From positions 1,806,893 to 1,870,892 of the forward strand of contig NZ_JAHLMU010000001.1 of the NCBI RefSeq assembly GCF_018919485.1: a stretch of 64,000 nt of DNA, given 5' to 3'. Source of the DNA: Psychrobacter sp. TAE2020. GTDB taxonomy: Bacteria; Pseudomonadota; Gammaproteobacteria; Pseudomonadales; Moraxellaceae. The position numbers were made by a program, and so were the translations under genes. Each line of letters opens with the position of its first letter. Position 1 is the stretch's first letter. The notes beneath the pieces are model-generated. The model was given only the letters and a program-made list of their open reading frames with translations. It searched no databases and was not told the origin of the DNA. This document shows positions 41,110-49,992 of this stretch, one piece after another.

Positions 41110-41602
41110 GCTTCCTGTCTATTATTATTGGCTGGCCTTAGTTAGCTATCATTTTCAAGCAGATAAGTCCCTTTTTAAGCCCTATTATTATACTTTAAGG
41201 CTATAGCCATTTACTCGCTAAGTCTATTAGCAACTTTGTACTGAGGGTCATTATTTTCTATAGCCGATGCTAGCTAATAGTTAAAAATCAGCCAATTGAA
41301 TTAGCATAAACTAATAGAAGCTATTCATTAGCTTGAGAAAGCATAGCCATACTTACTTGTTGCAGCAATAAGTGCTACTAGGGACAACACAAGTTATCTA
41401 TGATCAACATAACTGCGCTTATGATTGCTGTTAAGCAACACTATAAACACTGATTATACAGACAAGGTAATATTTGACCTTTATATTAGTTGTTAACAGT
41501 TGGCCCGTAAATATGATGATTATTTATAATAACCAATTATAGTAATTACTAGGTTAGCTAGTTGGACTAATAGCATTAATAATTAAAACAAGGAATAAAA
41601 CA
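41110..41602. other. Intergenic region upstream of csbD
   Basis: About 490 bp of AT-rich DNA between the divergent molybdopterin gene and csbD, presumably holding both promoters. No RNA gene or strong repeat was recognised. Confidence 0.5.
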
Positions 41603-41806
41603 ATGAACGAACATACTTTGAAAGGCGAATGGAACCAAGTTAAAGGTAGTGTTAAGCAGAAGTGGGCTGATCTAACCGATGATGACCTATTGCATATTGA
41701 AGGTAGCCGCGATAAGCTGGTAGGTAGCGTACAAGAGCGTTATGGTCATTCAAAAGATGCTGCAGAGCGTGAAGTAGATGAGTGGCGTAGCGAACACAAA
41801 TACTAA
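41603..41806 (+). CDS. CsbD family stress-response protein
   Basis: A 67-residue protein of the CsbD family, small hydrophilic proteins induced by general stress whose biochemical role is unknown. It shows the family pattern WNQVKGSVKQKWADLTDDDL, IEGSRDKLVGSVQERYG and a terminal WRSEHKY-type end. AAGGA precedes the ATG. It is followed by a strong terminator and so forms its own transcript. Confidence 0.93.
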   Translation: MNEHTLKGEWNQVKGSVKQKWADLTDDDLLHIEGSRDKLVGSVQERYGHSKDAAEREVDEWRSEHKY

Positions 41807-41880
41807 TGGATATAAACAGTAATAAATAACGGATCAATAGTAATAGAATACTAAGCTAAATTACCTTCTGTTATTAATAT

Positions 41881-41914
41881 AAAAACTGCATCATTTTATG
41901 ATGCAGTTTTTTTT
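41881..41914 (+). terminator. Terminator after csbD
   Basis: AAAACTGCATCAT pairs with ATGATGCAGTTTT around a short TTTT loop, followed by further T residues. Confidence 0.92.
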
Positions 41915-41954
41915 ACTAGTAGCTATTATTAATAGCTTATAGTCAAGCTTGATT

Positions 41955-41983
41955 ACTATCTTATAGCCAAGCTATAAGATAGT
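41955..41983. repeat. Perfect 12-bp inverted repeat
   Basis: ACTATCTTATAG and CTATAAGATAGT are exact reverse complements with a five-base CCAAG loop. No T-run follows. It lies in a 610-bp gene-free stretch between csbD and the ZIP transporter. Confidence 0.85.
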
Positions 41984-42040
41984 GCTCTTAACTAATTATT
42001 AGCTTAAAGGCGCAGAACATATTTACCTTAAGCCAGACAC

Positions 42041-42080
42041 GATAAAACCGCATAACAAATTAATGTTATGCGGTTTTATC
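42041..42080. repeat. Perfect 17-bp inverted repeat
   Basis: Arms 42041-42057 and 42064-42080 are exact reverse complements with a six-base AATTAA loop. A-rich and T-rich ends (AAAA, TTTT) lie inside the stem. It could be a bidirectional terminator or a small mobile palindrome; no gene ends nearby on the plus strand after csbD's own terminator. Confidence 0.9.
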
Positions 42081-42416
42081 GTTAACTATCCATGTTACCT
42101 ATCACCATTTTTATGACTGCATCCTTACAGAATAAAAATATAGGGCAATAGCTGAGCTTCCTGCTCGTTTGTTGCAACTGCTGTCAGCAAGTATCTGCTA
42201 CCAGCATAGGTCATGTGTCCATGCTTCAATTACTATTATCGTCCTGATGCCAGTAACTGAATCATTGTCCTTAATACGGTAAACTCAATCCTTGAGTCAC
42301 ACTCCCTGATGCCGTGTATCTATAGTGCCTAATTGTTTCTCTATTGTTAAGTCGCATTAACGTCATTGCTTGTAAGCATATGCTTACAAAAATTTTAAAC
42401 CATCACTATTATCGCT

Positions 42417-43127
42417 CTAAATAAGCATCTCACCTACCACGCCTATTAAGAATCCCAAGGTTGCACCCAGCGAAGTGAGATAATTATTATCTAACTTACT
42501 CTCAGGAATAATGTCTTGAATAAGCAAATATAAAATACCACCACTAGCGAAGATCATCAGATGAGCGGTCAAATTTGGATAAGGGCTTAATAGAAAATGG
42601 CCAATTAATGCAGAGATGATACCAAAAAAGCTCAGCAAGAAGAAAATAGCCAAAGTCTTTTTGACACTAAAGCCACTTTTCACTAAGTCACGAAACGAAT
42701 TAAAAGCCTCAGGCAAATTTTGTAAGCCGATAAACACCGCTAACAGCAAGGCCATTTGCGGCTCAATAGCGAATACTGCACCCAAAGCAATAGACTCAGG
42801 AACGAAGTCCATCATCATCGCCAGTAACGTTGCCTGCTGACCACCCGAATTCGCTAAGCGCTTATCAATCAGCATAAATAATAGAGCCCCTACTGAGAAC
42901 GATCCTATCACGCCCCATATGCTCAGCTCTTCCATGCCTTTAGGTACTAACACTAGAGCTAACGCCGACAATATTATTCCCGCACCAAAAGACATTAGCG
43001 TATGCACAATCTGGAATTTTGCTGGACTGTCTTCTATGTGGTGATCAAATAGGTTAGCTAACAGGCCCCCTATAAATACGGTTGCTCCGGCAAAGCCTGA
43101 AAAAAGAATAAGTTGTAGCAGCATCAT
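42417..43127 (-). CDS. ZIP-family divalent metal transporter
   Basis: A 236-residue protein with about eight hydrophobic segments. Metal-site motifs of ZIP transporters are seen in reduced form: MMMDFVPESIALG in helix IV and GLQNLPEAFNSFRDL in helix V, where NLPEA and the neighbouring residues correspond to the HNxPEG and NxPE sites. The helix IV histidine is replaced by aspartate, so metal preference may differ. GAGG lies before the ATG. Zinc, iron or manganese uptake are the usual roles; direction and substrate are inferred from family. Confidence 0.8.
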   Translation of the reverse strand: MMLLQLILFSGFAGATVFIGGLLANLFDHHIEDSPAKFQIVHTLMSFGAGIILSALALVLVPKGMEELSIWGVIGSFSVGALLFMLIDKRLANSGGQQATLLAMMMDFVPESIALGAVFAIEPQMALLLAVFIGLQNLPEAFNSFRDLVKSGFSVKKTLAIFFLLSFFGIISALIGHFLLSPYPNLTAHLMIFASGGILYLLIQDIIPESKLDNNYLTSLGATLGFLIGVVGEMLI

Positions 43128-43501
43128 TTACCTCTATTTTGTATTCACTAGCTTTTATTTCGATAAGCTAAATAATATTAGACTATCTCTTTAGTAAACT
43201 CGTTTGAATATTTTTAATTTTGAATCGCCTAAAAAACAGTCTCTGCCAGCATCGTATCGGTGCTGTGGTCGAATTATCAACGCGCCCTAGCCTTTTTTCC
43301 TTATTGTTACGGCCAAATCAGTTAGCGACAAAACAGCCGTTTGGCAAGGGCCATTCACTAAATGCTTAGCATTATTACGCAAGGCCTTGTATTAATTACA
43401 ACTCGTTAACTTTTAAGACATCTACCCTCAAGTTTTGCGGACTACCATAGCTATGTAAGAAAATATTTCAAAGCATCTGCTAATTATAATAAGAGAAAAA
43501 C
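43128..43501. other. Intergenic region between ZIP gene and PepSY gene 1
   Basis: About 375 bp between divergent genes. A weak hairpin (CAGCATCG with CGGTGCTG) lies near 43246-43265. Otherwise nothing was recognised. Confidence 0.4.
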
Positions 43502-44098
43502 ATGATAAAAGCTAAAATTTTGCAAAATGTACTAGCGACAGGCCTTAGTATCGCCCTTTTGAGTACTGCTATCGGCGGTAGCGCTATAGCTAGTAACCAC
43601 TATGAAAAAAACGATGCTCAACAAATCTATCGCGATGGTAATTTTGGCCAAATCAGTAACCGCCTGCGTCAAGACTTGCGTAATGCTGGCTATTACGTCA
43701 TGGATATTCAGCCCGATGGCAATAATAGAATCAATGTTTATGCCAAAAAGAATAACCGACCGTATGAGCTTGTCTATAACTATCCTGGGCTAAAGTTAAT
43801 CAGCTCTAAGCAAAAAGCTTGGTCTAATGTCTGGCAAAATAATAATAATCAAAACGGTAGTAACTATAAAAATAACAATGATCTTGAAACTAAAATAAAA
43901 AACGAATCACGTTACTCAGCTACCAAACAGCGGGCTATTAGAAAAATCAACGATATGGGCTATAAAGTCAAAGACATTGAGATTGATGAGCAAAATAATC
44001 GCGGAGTGTTTGAAGTTGATGCCAAACGTGGTGGGCAGGACTATGAAATAATACTTAGCTATCCTGATCTAAACGTAATCAAAATAGAAAAAGACTGA
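43502..44098 (+). CDS. Exported protein with two PepSY-like domains
   Basis: A 198-residue protein with a signal peptide ending near GSAIASN. It has two PepSY-like units. The first (about 50-112) has LRQDLRNAGYYVMDIQPDG and ends NYPGLKLIS; an asparagine-rich linker (about 114-130) follows; the second (about 140-198) has NDMGYKVKDIEIDEQN and ends YPDLNVIKIEKD. The first unit is closely similar to the single domain of the gene at 44474, the second to that at 45093. Together the three genes form a tandem paralogue cluster. PepSY-like domains are often periplasmic inhibitors or folding modules; the function here is unknown. Confidence 0.72.
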   Translation: MIKAKILQNVLATGLSIALLSTAIGGSAIASNHYEKNDAQQIYRDGNFGQISNRLRQDLRNAGYYVMDIQPDGNNRINVYAKKNNRPYELVYNYPGLKLISSKQKAWSNVWQNNNNQNGSNYKNNNDLETKIKNESRYSATKQRAIRKINDMGYKVKDIEIDEQNNRGVFEVDAKRGGQDYEIILSYPDLNVIKIEKD

Positions 44099-44103
44099 TT
44101 TGA

Positions 44104-44176
44104 CTTAACTATATCTTGCTAAGCTTAACTATATCTTACTAAGCTTAACTATATCTTACTAAGCTTAACTAGCTAG
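44104..44176. repeat. 20-bp tandem repeat, 3.5 copies
   Basis: CTTAACTATATCTTACTAAG repeats at 44104 (one mismatch), 44124 and 44144, with a partial copy from 44164. It begins six bases after the stop codon of the first PepSY gene. Confidence 0.93.
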
Positions 44177-44473
44177 GGTCAGCAGCTGTTGTTATCGAAG
44201 TTTTGGCATCATTGTAGTGTTGATTCCTTTGGTCAAATAAGCCTATTTGTGGTTTTATTTGGCCGTTTTTCGTAGTATTGCCATTGGGCTAATTTAAATA
44301 CCATCACTAGCACTGTTATAAATTTATCCATCTTTAGTGATAGTCACTTTTTCCCCTTGATACCTTAGTTGCTCAAAACTTATTTAAAGTAACTGCGCAA
44401 TGAATAAACATTAGCTTCAATACTATTGATTTAACCTACTATTGACTTAACCTTTAGGATCGGAAATTTTATC

Positions 44474-44941
44474 ATGAAAATTTTATCTCATTTCTCATTA
44501 AAGCATGTCATATCAGCTGGTCTCACTCTCGCTATATTAGGTACTGCTGTTGGTTGTACGGTTGTCGAACCCGGCTACGACAATCAGCCGGTATATCGCG
44601 GCAATAATAACTATCAAGATCGTAGCTTTAATAGCTTGAGTCAGCAGTTACGCCAAGATTTACGCCGAAACGGTTATCAGGTTATGGATATTAGGCCAGA
44701 TAATTATCGTGGCAATCAAGCGATCTTGGTCCATGCTAAAAAGAATAACCAAGCTTATGAGTTACGCTATAGCCACCCTAATTTAAAGCTGATCAACTCA
44801 AGTAAAATAAACTGGTCTAATAACAGACGAGATAATGACTACCAAAGAAATAATAATCACAATAATAATAGATATAACAACAGAGACAATTATAAAAACA
44901 AAGATCAGCACAGAAACAACAATCGTTATGACCATAGATAA
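44474..44941 (+). CDS. Lipoprotein with one PepSY-like domain and N/R-rich tail
   Basis: A 155-residue lipoprotein with lipobox TAVGC (cysteine at about 28). The folded part (about 55-115) has LRQDLRRNGYQVMDIRPDNY and ends HPNLKLINSSK, closely related to the first unit of the gene at 43502. The last 40 residues are almost only N, R, D, Y and K, a disordered polar tail. It is probably outer-membrane anchored. Function is unknown. AGGATCGGA precedes the start. Confidence 0.7.
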   Translation: MKILSHFSLKHVISAGLTLAILGTAVGCTVVEPGYDNQPVYRGNNNYQDRSFNSLSQQLRQDLRRNGYQVMDIRPDNYRGNQAILVHAKKNNQAYELRYSHPNLKLINSSKINWSNNRRDNDYQRNNNHNNNRYNNRDNYKNKDQHRNNNRYDHR

Positions 44942-44956
44942 TATTAGTAACACTCT

Positions 44957-45007
44957 GGCAATGACTAAAGTGCATAGGACGTTCATACCTATATTCTAGT
45001 CATTGCC
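44957..45007 (+). repeat. Two-stem hairpin between PepSY genes 2 and 3
   Basis: An outer perfect 11-bp stem (GGCAATGACTA with TAGTCATTGCC) encloses an inner stem ATAGG/CCTAT. It begins 16 bp after the stop codon. T4 follows after a short gap, so it may be a terminator or an RNA-processing site. Confidence 0.65.
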
Positions 45008-45092
45008 ATCATCTTTTGTAATGAAATATCCTGCGATAAAACCCCGTTCGATTAAACTTCATACGATAAAAAAATAATAAGGACACTCCATA

Positions 45093-45467
45093 ATGAACGC
45101 TAAGCCTCTATTGAAAAGCGTTGCTGCTAGTAGCGTTATCGCTGCTTTATTAACAGTTACTACCGGTTGCGTTACCGAACCTGGTGGCTATAATGCTTAT
45201 GGAGATATTTACCAAGATATCTATAAAGATACTAACTTGTATAAAAAACATAAGAAGACTATCGAAACAATCGATAAAGAGATCTATCGTCCTGGTATTG
45301 AGCAACGTGCCGCTAATATAGTCAGCAACATGGGCTATCGAGTCAAAGACGTTAACTATAAACAAGGTGACCGTACTATTAAAGTCAAAGCTGAGCGTAG
45401 TAATAAGGATTATAAAATCGAGCTAGGCTACCCTAATTACAATGTAATTAAGATTAAAGAAGATTAG
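45093..45467 (+). CDS. Lipoprotein with one PepSY-like domain
   Basis: A 124-residue lipoprotein with lipobox TTGC. A helical middle part rich in D, K and Y (about 35-70) leads to a PepSY-like domain: RAANIVSNMGYRVKDVNY ending YPNYNVIKIKED, which closely matches the C-terminal unit of the gene at 43502. AAGGA precedes the ATG. It is the third member of the cluster. Confidence 0.7.
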   Translation: MNAKPLLKSVAASSVIAALLTVTTGCVTEPGGYNAYGDIYQDIYKDTNLYKKHKKTIETIDKEIYRPGIEQRAANIVSNMGYRVKDVNYKQGDRTIKVKAERSNKDYKIELGYPNYNVIKIKED

Positions 45468-45529
45468 TAGTGAGATATATTTAGCCAGCCCTACTGCCTT
45501 GTTAGGTACCTTTTTATACTAATGATACT

Positions 45530-45570
45530 AAAAGTCGGAAAAGTCATTTATTGATTTGTTCGGCTTTTTT
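45530..45570. terminator. Terminator after PepSY gene 3
   Basis: AAAAGTCGGAA pairs with TTCGGCTTTT (one bulge, one G-U) around an 18-base loop, with T6 following. It separates the cluster from the convergent YqfO-like gene. Confidence 0.6.
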
Positions 45571-45620
45571 AATGCTATTTTTTATAGCGGCTATCTTGGC
45601 AATAATAAATAATACTGCCA

Positions 45621-45932
45621 TTAAAAATCTAATACTTCTAGTACATCATATGCGGGAATCTCATAAGGATGAGCCTTTTTTAGCGCTTGGATAACCTTAA
45701 TAATAGCCAGCTTATCTACTACCATCTCCACTCGCCATTCGCTAACGCTCTCTAGGCTATCATGACTACCAATATGCGGTGTACTGCCAGCTAGGGGCAT
45801 AAATTGACCACTGCCCTGCACTTGCCAGCAACACTGCTCATAATCGCCAATCTTACCGGCTCCAGCAGCAAACAGCGCCGACTTGACTTGCTCTAGCGCC
45901 TCATTAGGAACAAAAACCGTTAGCTTATACAT
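45621..45932 (-). CDS. YqfO/NIF3-like small domain protein
   Basis: A 103-residue protein resembling the stand-alone domain often inserted in NIF3/YqfO proteins (CutA-like ferredoxin fold). It shows YKLTVFVPNEALEQVKSALF at the N-terminus, AGAGKIGDYEQCCWQVQGSG in the middle and KAHPYEIPAYDVLEV near the end. The HPYE motif is typical. No catalytic function is established. AGGAGA precedes the ATG. Confidence 0.85.
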   Translation of the reverse strand: MYKLTVFVPNEALEQVKSALFAAGAGKIGDYEQCCWQVQGSGQFMPLAGSTPHIGSHDSLESVSEWRVEMVVDKLAIIKVIQALKKAHPYEIPAYDVLEVLDF

Positions 45933-46019
45933 AGATAGTCTCCTAAGCTCTTCCTACCATATAGTTTCAATAAGTAGCGCTAACTAAAATACGTTATATA
46001 AACTACCGTCAACCCCACC

Positions 46020-46150
46020 TTTTAAACTACAAGCATTTAGAAAAATCAGTATTTAAAAAGATAAGAATTAAAAAAAGTAAGTTTTAAAAAACAAGTATTT
46101 AGAAAATAAGCATTTAAGACTAATAATTTAAAAAATAAAAATCCCTAAAA
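46020..46150. repeat. A-rich degenerate repeats
   Basis: Units such as AAGCATTTAGAAAA, CAGTATTTAAAAAG and CAAGTATTTAGAAAAT recur about every 15-25 bp. They resemble a decayed minisatellite. No gene is visible in the 290-bp gap. Confidence 0.5.
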
Positions 46151-46220
46151 CCGTGCCAGCTAACTTTATAAAGCTGCTAAATAGAGCCGTCAACTCCTAG
46201 AGACTTTACTTATTAGGCTT

Positions 46221-46883
46221 TTACTTTTTAGATAAAGACCGATGATCGGTCCATACATAGCGCAATAGCCAGCCTTTGGCCTCGCCTGCATAGTCAATAC
46301 CTATCCGTGGTCGCAATGATACTGGTGGCTGACAACCGTCCTCCTCTACCCAAAGCTCTGACTCAGGACTGATAGTTTTGCCATACAGGGCACGGTTAAT
46401 CTGCAAACCCTTAGTTAGCTTACCTGGCCCTGCTAGCTGTTTGATATGAGTGAGTTGCTTGTCAGCACTAAGCTGCTGCTCGTCGACTAGCCGATCACTG
46501 TCATCACTTAAAAACCCAGCCCTTATCAGTACTGATTCCGCAGAGTCAGCAGGCCCAGTGATCAAGTTGAGCATATTATGTATCCCATAAGTCAGATAGA
46601 CATAAAATAGACCACCTTGGCGATACATGATTTCAGATTTTTCTTTGCCCTTTGCCACGTGGGCTTGTACTGACCCATCAGCATCGCCTATATAAGCCTC
46701 AGTCTCAGAGATACGCATACGCAGAACCTTATGCTGACCATCACTATCGGTTAACTGACGGCATAATACCTTACCTACTAAGTCAGCAGCGACCACACAA
46801 GTTGGTCGAGCAAACCATGCTGGTAGTAATACCGATGCTTGAGAAGCTATTTCTTTAGTAGAGGCTGACTTGCAAGCTGACAT
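46221..46883 (-). CDS. DNA-3-methyladenine glycosylase, AAG/MPG type
   Basis: This base-excision repair enzyme removes alkylated purines and hypoxanthine. LLPAWFARPTCVVAADLVGK starts the domain; RISETEAYIG carries the catalytic glutamate, GGLFYVYLTYGIHNMLNLI is the tyrosine-rich DNA-intercalating region, and AESVLIRAG and GPGKLTKGLQIN follow. The usual helix after EAY (DPASHA) is altered to DGSVQAHVAKGK. The ATG at 46883 is preferred to a TTG at 46886. No partner gene is adjacent. Confidence 0.88.
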   Translation of the reverse strand: MSACKSASTKEIASQASVLLPAWFARPTCVVAADLVGKVLCRQLTDSDGQHKVLRMRISETEAYIGDADGSVQAHVAKGKEKSEIMYRQGGLFYVYLTYGIHNMLNLITGPADSAESVLIRAGFLSDDSDRLVDEQQLSADKQLTHIKQLAGPGKLTKGLQINRALYGKTISPESELWVEEDGCQPPVSLRPRIGIDYAGEAKGWLLRYVWTDHRSLSKK

Positions 46884-47278
46884 CAATAAGGCCTTTTTAT
46901 TATTTGGTAGAAGCTAACGGCTTATAAATTGTAAATTACAATGTAGCATAGAAAAATAACGCGCAAGTGCTGACAATGTTCACCCTGTGTTTAAACGATG
47001 TTTTGTATGTGCTTTACACTGCGGCAAGATATACCTCCCTTCTCCTGCTAAGAAGTTATTATTAAGGCCTTTAAACTATTTTATAGATTCGACTTCCTAT
47101 CAAATGACCAGTCAAAACTTCCGCTATCTAATCCTGCTTAATAGCAAAAAGTTACTAAGATGAATTTTACTCAGCTTTAATTTAAATTAAGTCGTTTTTA
47201 TTCATGTATTGACTGAGGTATGATCTATCTCATACAGAAACTTGGTTTTATCTCAGATAATTAGGGTAGCGAATCGCC
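46884..47278. other. Divergent intergenic region before mesX
   Basis: About 395 bp between the divergent glycosylase and mesX genes. A candidate mesX promoter and palindrome are listed separately. Nothing else was recognised. Confidence 0.5.
47209..47237 (+). promoter_or_regulatory. Candidate mesX promoter with overlapping palindrome
   Basis: TTGACT (47209-47214) is followed after 17 bp by a weak -10. GTATGA-TCTATC-TCATAC (47218-47235) forms a palindrome inside the spacer, a plausible repressor or activator site. Confidence 0.4.
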
Positions 47279-48271
47279 ATGAGTACAGAATTTAAATGTT
47301 CAATTAAAAAAATTAGTTTCGATGAAAACTATCAACCAGCAGATAGCACACGTCTTACCACTAACTTTGCAAATTTGGCTCGTGGTGAGCATCGTCAAGA
47401 AAACTTACGCAAAACGTTAACTATGATAAATAATCGTTTTAACGCTTTAGCACATTGGGATAATCCAACAGCAGACCGTTATTCTGTGGAAGTTGAAATT
47501 ATTTCTGCCCATATGGATATTGCTGGCGATGGCAATACTTTCCCTGTCATTGAGACTTTGAAAACAACGATTGTTGATCATAAACATAACAAGCGTATCG
47601 ATGGTATGATTGGTAATAGTTTCTCCTCTTATGTTCGTGATTATGACTTTAGCGTATTACTGTTAGAACATAGCAATAAAAAATCAGCATCACCAACGCC
47701 AGAGCATTTCGGTGATTTACATGGCAAACTGTTTCAGTATTTATTAAATTCTGAAGCATACCAAGCCAACTTTAATAAAAAACCGGTAATCTGCCTCAGT
47801 GTATCAACCAGTAAAACCTATAATCGCACTACTAATCAGCATCCGGTATTAGGGGTTGAATACAGACAAGATGACTATTCGTTGACCGATGAGTATTTCC
47901 ACAAGATGGGCTTAACCGTGCGTTATTTTATGCCTGCCGGTAGTGCGGCCCCTTTAGCGTTTTATTTTTCTGGGGACTTGTTGAGTGATTACACTGATCT
48001 TGAGCTGATCAGTGCTATCAGTACTATGGAAACTTTCCAAAAAATCTACCGACCTGAAATTTACAATGCGAACTCTACAGCAGGTCAAGTGTATCAACCT
48101 AGTTTGAAGTACCAAGATTATTCACTGACGCAAATTGTGTATGATCGTGAAGAGCGTAGCCAGATGGCGGTTAAGCAGGGGAAATTTACTGAAGAACAGT
48201 TTATTAAGCCCTACTTAGCTATTCTTGAGCAATGGGCTGCAAACTATAGTGTTAAAAAATACGCAGCTTAA
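47279..48271 (+). CDS. mesX: MesX (DUF1852), partner of methionine synthase MesD
   Basis: The 330-residue protein is of the DUF1852 family, which occurs beside MesD and is required for its function in aerobic bacteria. Segments recalled for the family are ADSTRLTTNFANLARGEHRQ near the start and GNSFSSYVRDYDFSVLLLEH in the middle. The biochemical role is unknown; an oxygen-dependent step that supplies the methyl group is one idea. GGGTAG precedes the ATG. It is the first gene of a four-gene sulfur/methionine run, 64 bp ahead of mesD. Confidence 0.8.
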   Translation: MSTEFKCSIKKISFDENYQPADSTRLTTNFANLARGEHRQENLRKTLTMINNRFNALAHWDNPTADRYSVEVEIISAHMDIAGDGNTFPVIETLKTTIVDHKHNKRIDGMIGNSFSSYVRDYDFSVLLLEHSNKKSASPTPEHFGDLHGKLFQYLLNSEAYQANFNKKPVICLSVSTSKTYNRTTNQHPVLGVEYRQDDYSLTDEYFHKMGLTVRYFMPAGSAAPLAFYFSGDLLSDYTDLELISAISTMETFQKIYRPEIYNANSTAGQVYQPSLKYQDYSLTQIVYDREERSQMAVKQGKFTEEQFIKPYLAILEQWAANYSVKKYAA

Positions 48272-48335
48272 CTAAGCGCAATTCAGCCTAAATCTAGCCA
48301 AAATATTAAAGATTTAAATATAAAATTGGATTAAC

Positions 48336-49364
48336 ATGAAACTATTATTACCGACATCAACTGCTGGCAGCCTACCGAAACCTTCTTGGCTGGCAGAACC
48401 GGAGAAAATTTGGTCACCTTGGGCTTTGGAAGGTGAGCAATTACTTGAAGCCAAACGAGATGCTCTACGAGTATCATTGCAGGAACAACTGCATGCAGGC
48501 ATTGATATTGTTAGTGATGGCGAGCAGACCCGTCAGCATTTTGTCACCACTTTTATCGAACATCTTGATGGTGTAGATTTTCAACAGCGCAAGACGGTAC
48601 GAATTCGTAATCGCTATGATGCCAGTGTGCCTTCTGTTGTCGGTGCTGTCAGCCGTCAAAAGCCTGTTTTTGTTGAAGACGCTAAGTTTTTACGTCAGCA
48701 AACCAAGCAACCTATTAAATGGGCGCTACCCGGTCCGATGACGATGATCGATACGCTGTATGATGGTCATTATAAAAGCCGAGAAAAACTAGCTTGGGAA
48801 TTTGCTAAAATTCTCAATCAAGAAGCTAGAGAATTAGAGGCGGCTGGGGTTGATATTATTCAATTCGATGAGCCTGCTTTTAATGTGTTCTTCGATGACG
48901 TGAACGACTGGGGTGTTGCCACTTTAGAGCGGGCACTTGAAGGTCTAAAATGTGAAACAGCGGTGCATATTTGCTACGGTTATGGCATTAAAGCTAACAC
49001 CGATTGGAAAAAGACTCTAGGTTCAGAGTGGCGCCAATATGAGCAAGCATTTCCTAAATTACAACAGTCTAAGATCGACATTATCTCACTCGAATGTCAA
49101 AACTCACAGGTACCAATGGATTTGCTGGAATTAATCCGTGGTAAAAAAGTGATGGTCGGGGCTATTGATGTGGCCACCAATAACATTGAGACCCCTGAAG
49201 AAGTCGCCAATACTCTGCGAAAAGCACTACAATTCGTTGATGCTGATAAGCTCTATCCTTCAACCAATTGCGGTATGGCACCTTTGTCTCGTCAAGTTGC
49301 TCGAGGTAAGCTGAAGGCTTTAAGTGCTGGTGCAGAAATAATTCGTCAAGAACTGACGGCCTAA
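48336..49364 (+). CDS. mesD: Folate-independent core methionine synthase MesD
   Basis: A 342-residue homologue of the C-terminal catalytic domain of cobalamin-independent methionine synthase (MetE), lacking the N-terminal folate-binding half. It makes methionine from homocysteine with a methyl donor that is not methyl-tetrahydrofolate. All zinc-ligand positions can be seen: H211 and C213 in AVHICYGYG, E253 in ISLECQNS and C312 in STNCGMAPLS. FDEPAFN and AGSLPKPSWL segments bind the substrate. The neighbouring mesX identifies the MesD type. In Acinetobacter this pair is known to need oxygen. Confidence 0.85.
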   Translation: MKLLLPTSTAGSLPKPSWLAEPEKIWSPWALEGEQLLEAKRDALRVSLQEQLHAGIDIVSDGEQTRQHFVTTFIEHLDGVDFQQRKTVRIRNRYDASVPSVVGAVSRQKPVFVEDAKFLRQQTKQPIKWALPGPMTMIDTLYDGHYKSREKLAWEFAKILNQEARELEAAGVDIIQFDEPAFNVFFDDVNDWGVATLERALEGLKCETAVHICYGYGIKANTDWKKTLGSEWRQYEQAFPKLQQSKIDIISLECQNSQVPMDLLELIRGKKVMVGAIDVATNNIETPEEVANTLRKALQFVDADKLYPSTNCGMAPLSRQVARGKLKALSAGAEIIRQELTA

Positions 49365-49408
49365 ACGCCCTCTACAGACCAGCTATAGTCAAATTTAGGA
49401 TTGCAGTA

Positions 49409-49912
49409 ATGATTAAAGATGTGATTGAAGCAACCGATTTTAGAAACGCTATGTCTTCGTTGACGACTGCGGTCAGTGTTGTCACTACCCAAGGCCCATC
49501 GGGCGTATACGGCTTTACTGCCTCTGCGGTATGTAGTGTCACAGATAACCCGCCAACTTTGCTGGTCTGTATGAATCACACCTCACGGTCGCATGGTCAT
49601 TTCGTTGAAAATAAAATTCTAACGGTCAACGTGCTAGGCACACAGCATGAACAGCTATCCAATACATTTGCCTCTAAATTAAGTGTCGATGACCGGTTTA
49701 AAGAGGGGTCTTGGACTGAGCTAGCAACAGGTGCTCCTGTTTTAGAAGATGCATTGGTAAGTTTTGATTGTGAGATTGAGCAAATTCAGCAAGTTGGCAC
49801 TCATAGTATTTTTATCTGTCGAGTTGTCGCCATTAAACAAAGTCAACAAGATGAAAGTTTGGTTTATTTTAATCGTGCTTATCATCAAGTTGGACAAGTG
49901 CAATTCTCTTAA
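49409..49912 (+). CDS. Flavin reductase-like FMN-binding protein
   Basis: A 167-residue flavin reductase domain protein of the kind that supplies reduced FMN to monooxygenases. It begins FRNAMSSLTTAVSVVTTQGP and has YGFTASAVCSVTDNPPTLLV with the TAS/S-V-S-xxPP flavin-binding pattern and a conserved SRSHGHF segment. C-terminal HSIFICRVVAI and YFNRAYH end the domain. It lies 44 bp after mesD in the same direction. Supply of reduced flavin to the oxygen-dependent MesX/MesD reaction is an attractive inference. Confidence 0.82.
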   Translation: MIKDVIEATDFRNAMSSLTTAVSVVTTQGPSGVYGFTASAVCSVTDNPPTLLVCMNHTSRSHGHFVENKILTVNVLGTQHEQLSNTFASKLSVDDRFKEGSWTELATGAPVLEDALVSFDCEIEQIQQVGTHSIFICRVVAIKQSQQDESLVYFNRAYHQVGQVQFS

Positions 49913-49992
49913 GTCAGCACTTAAATCAATTGCCTAGCTATTATCAAATTACTATTAAACTATTCACCCTCAAACTATGAAGTAACTATCCC

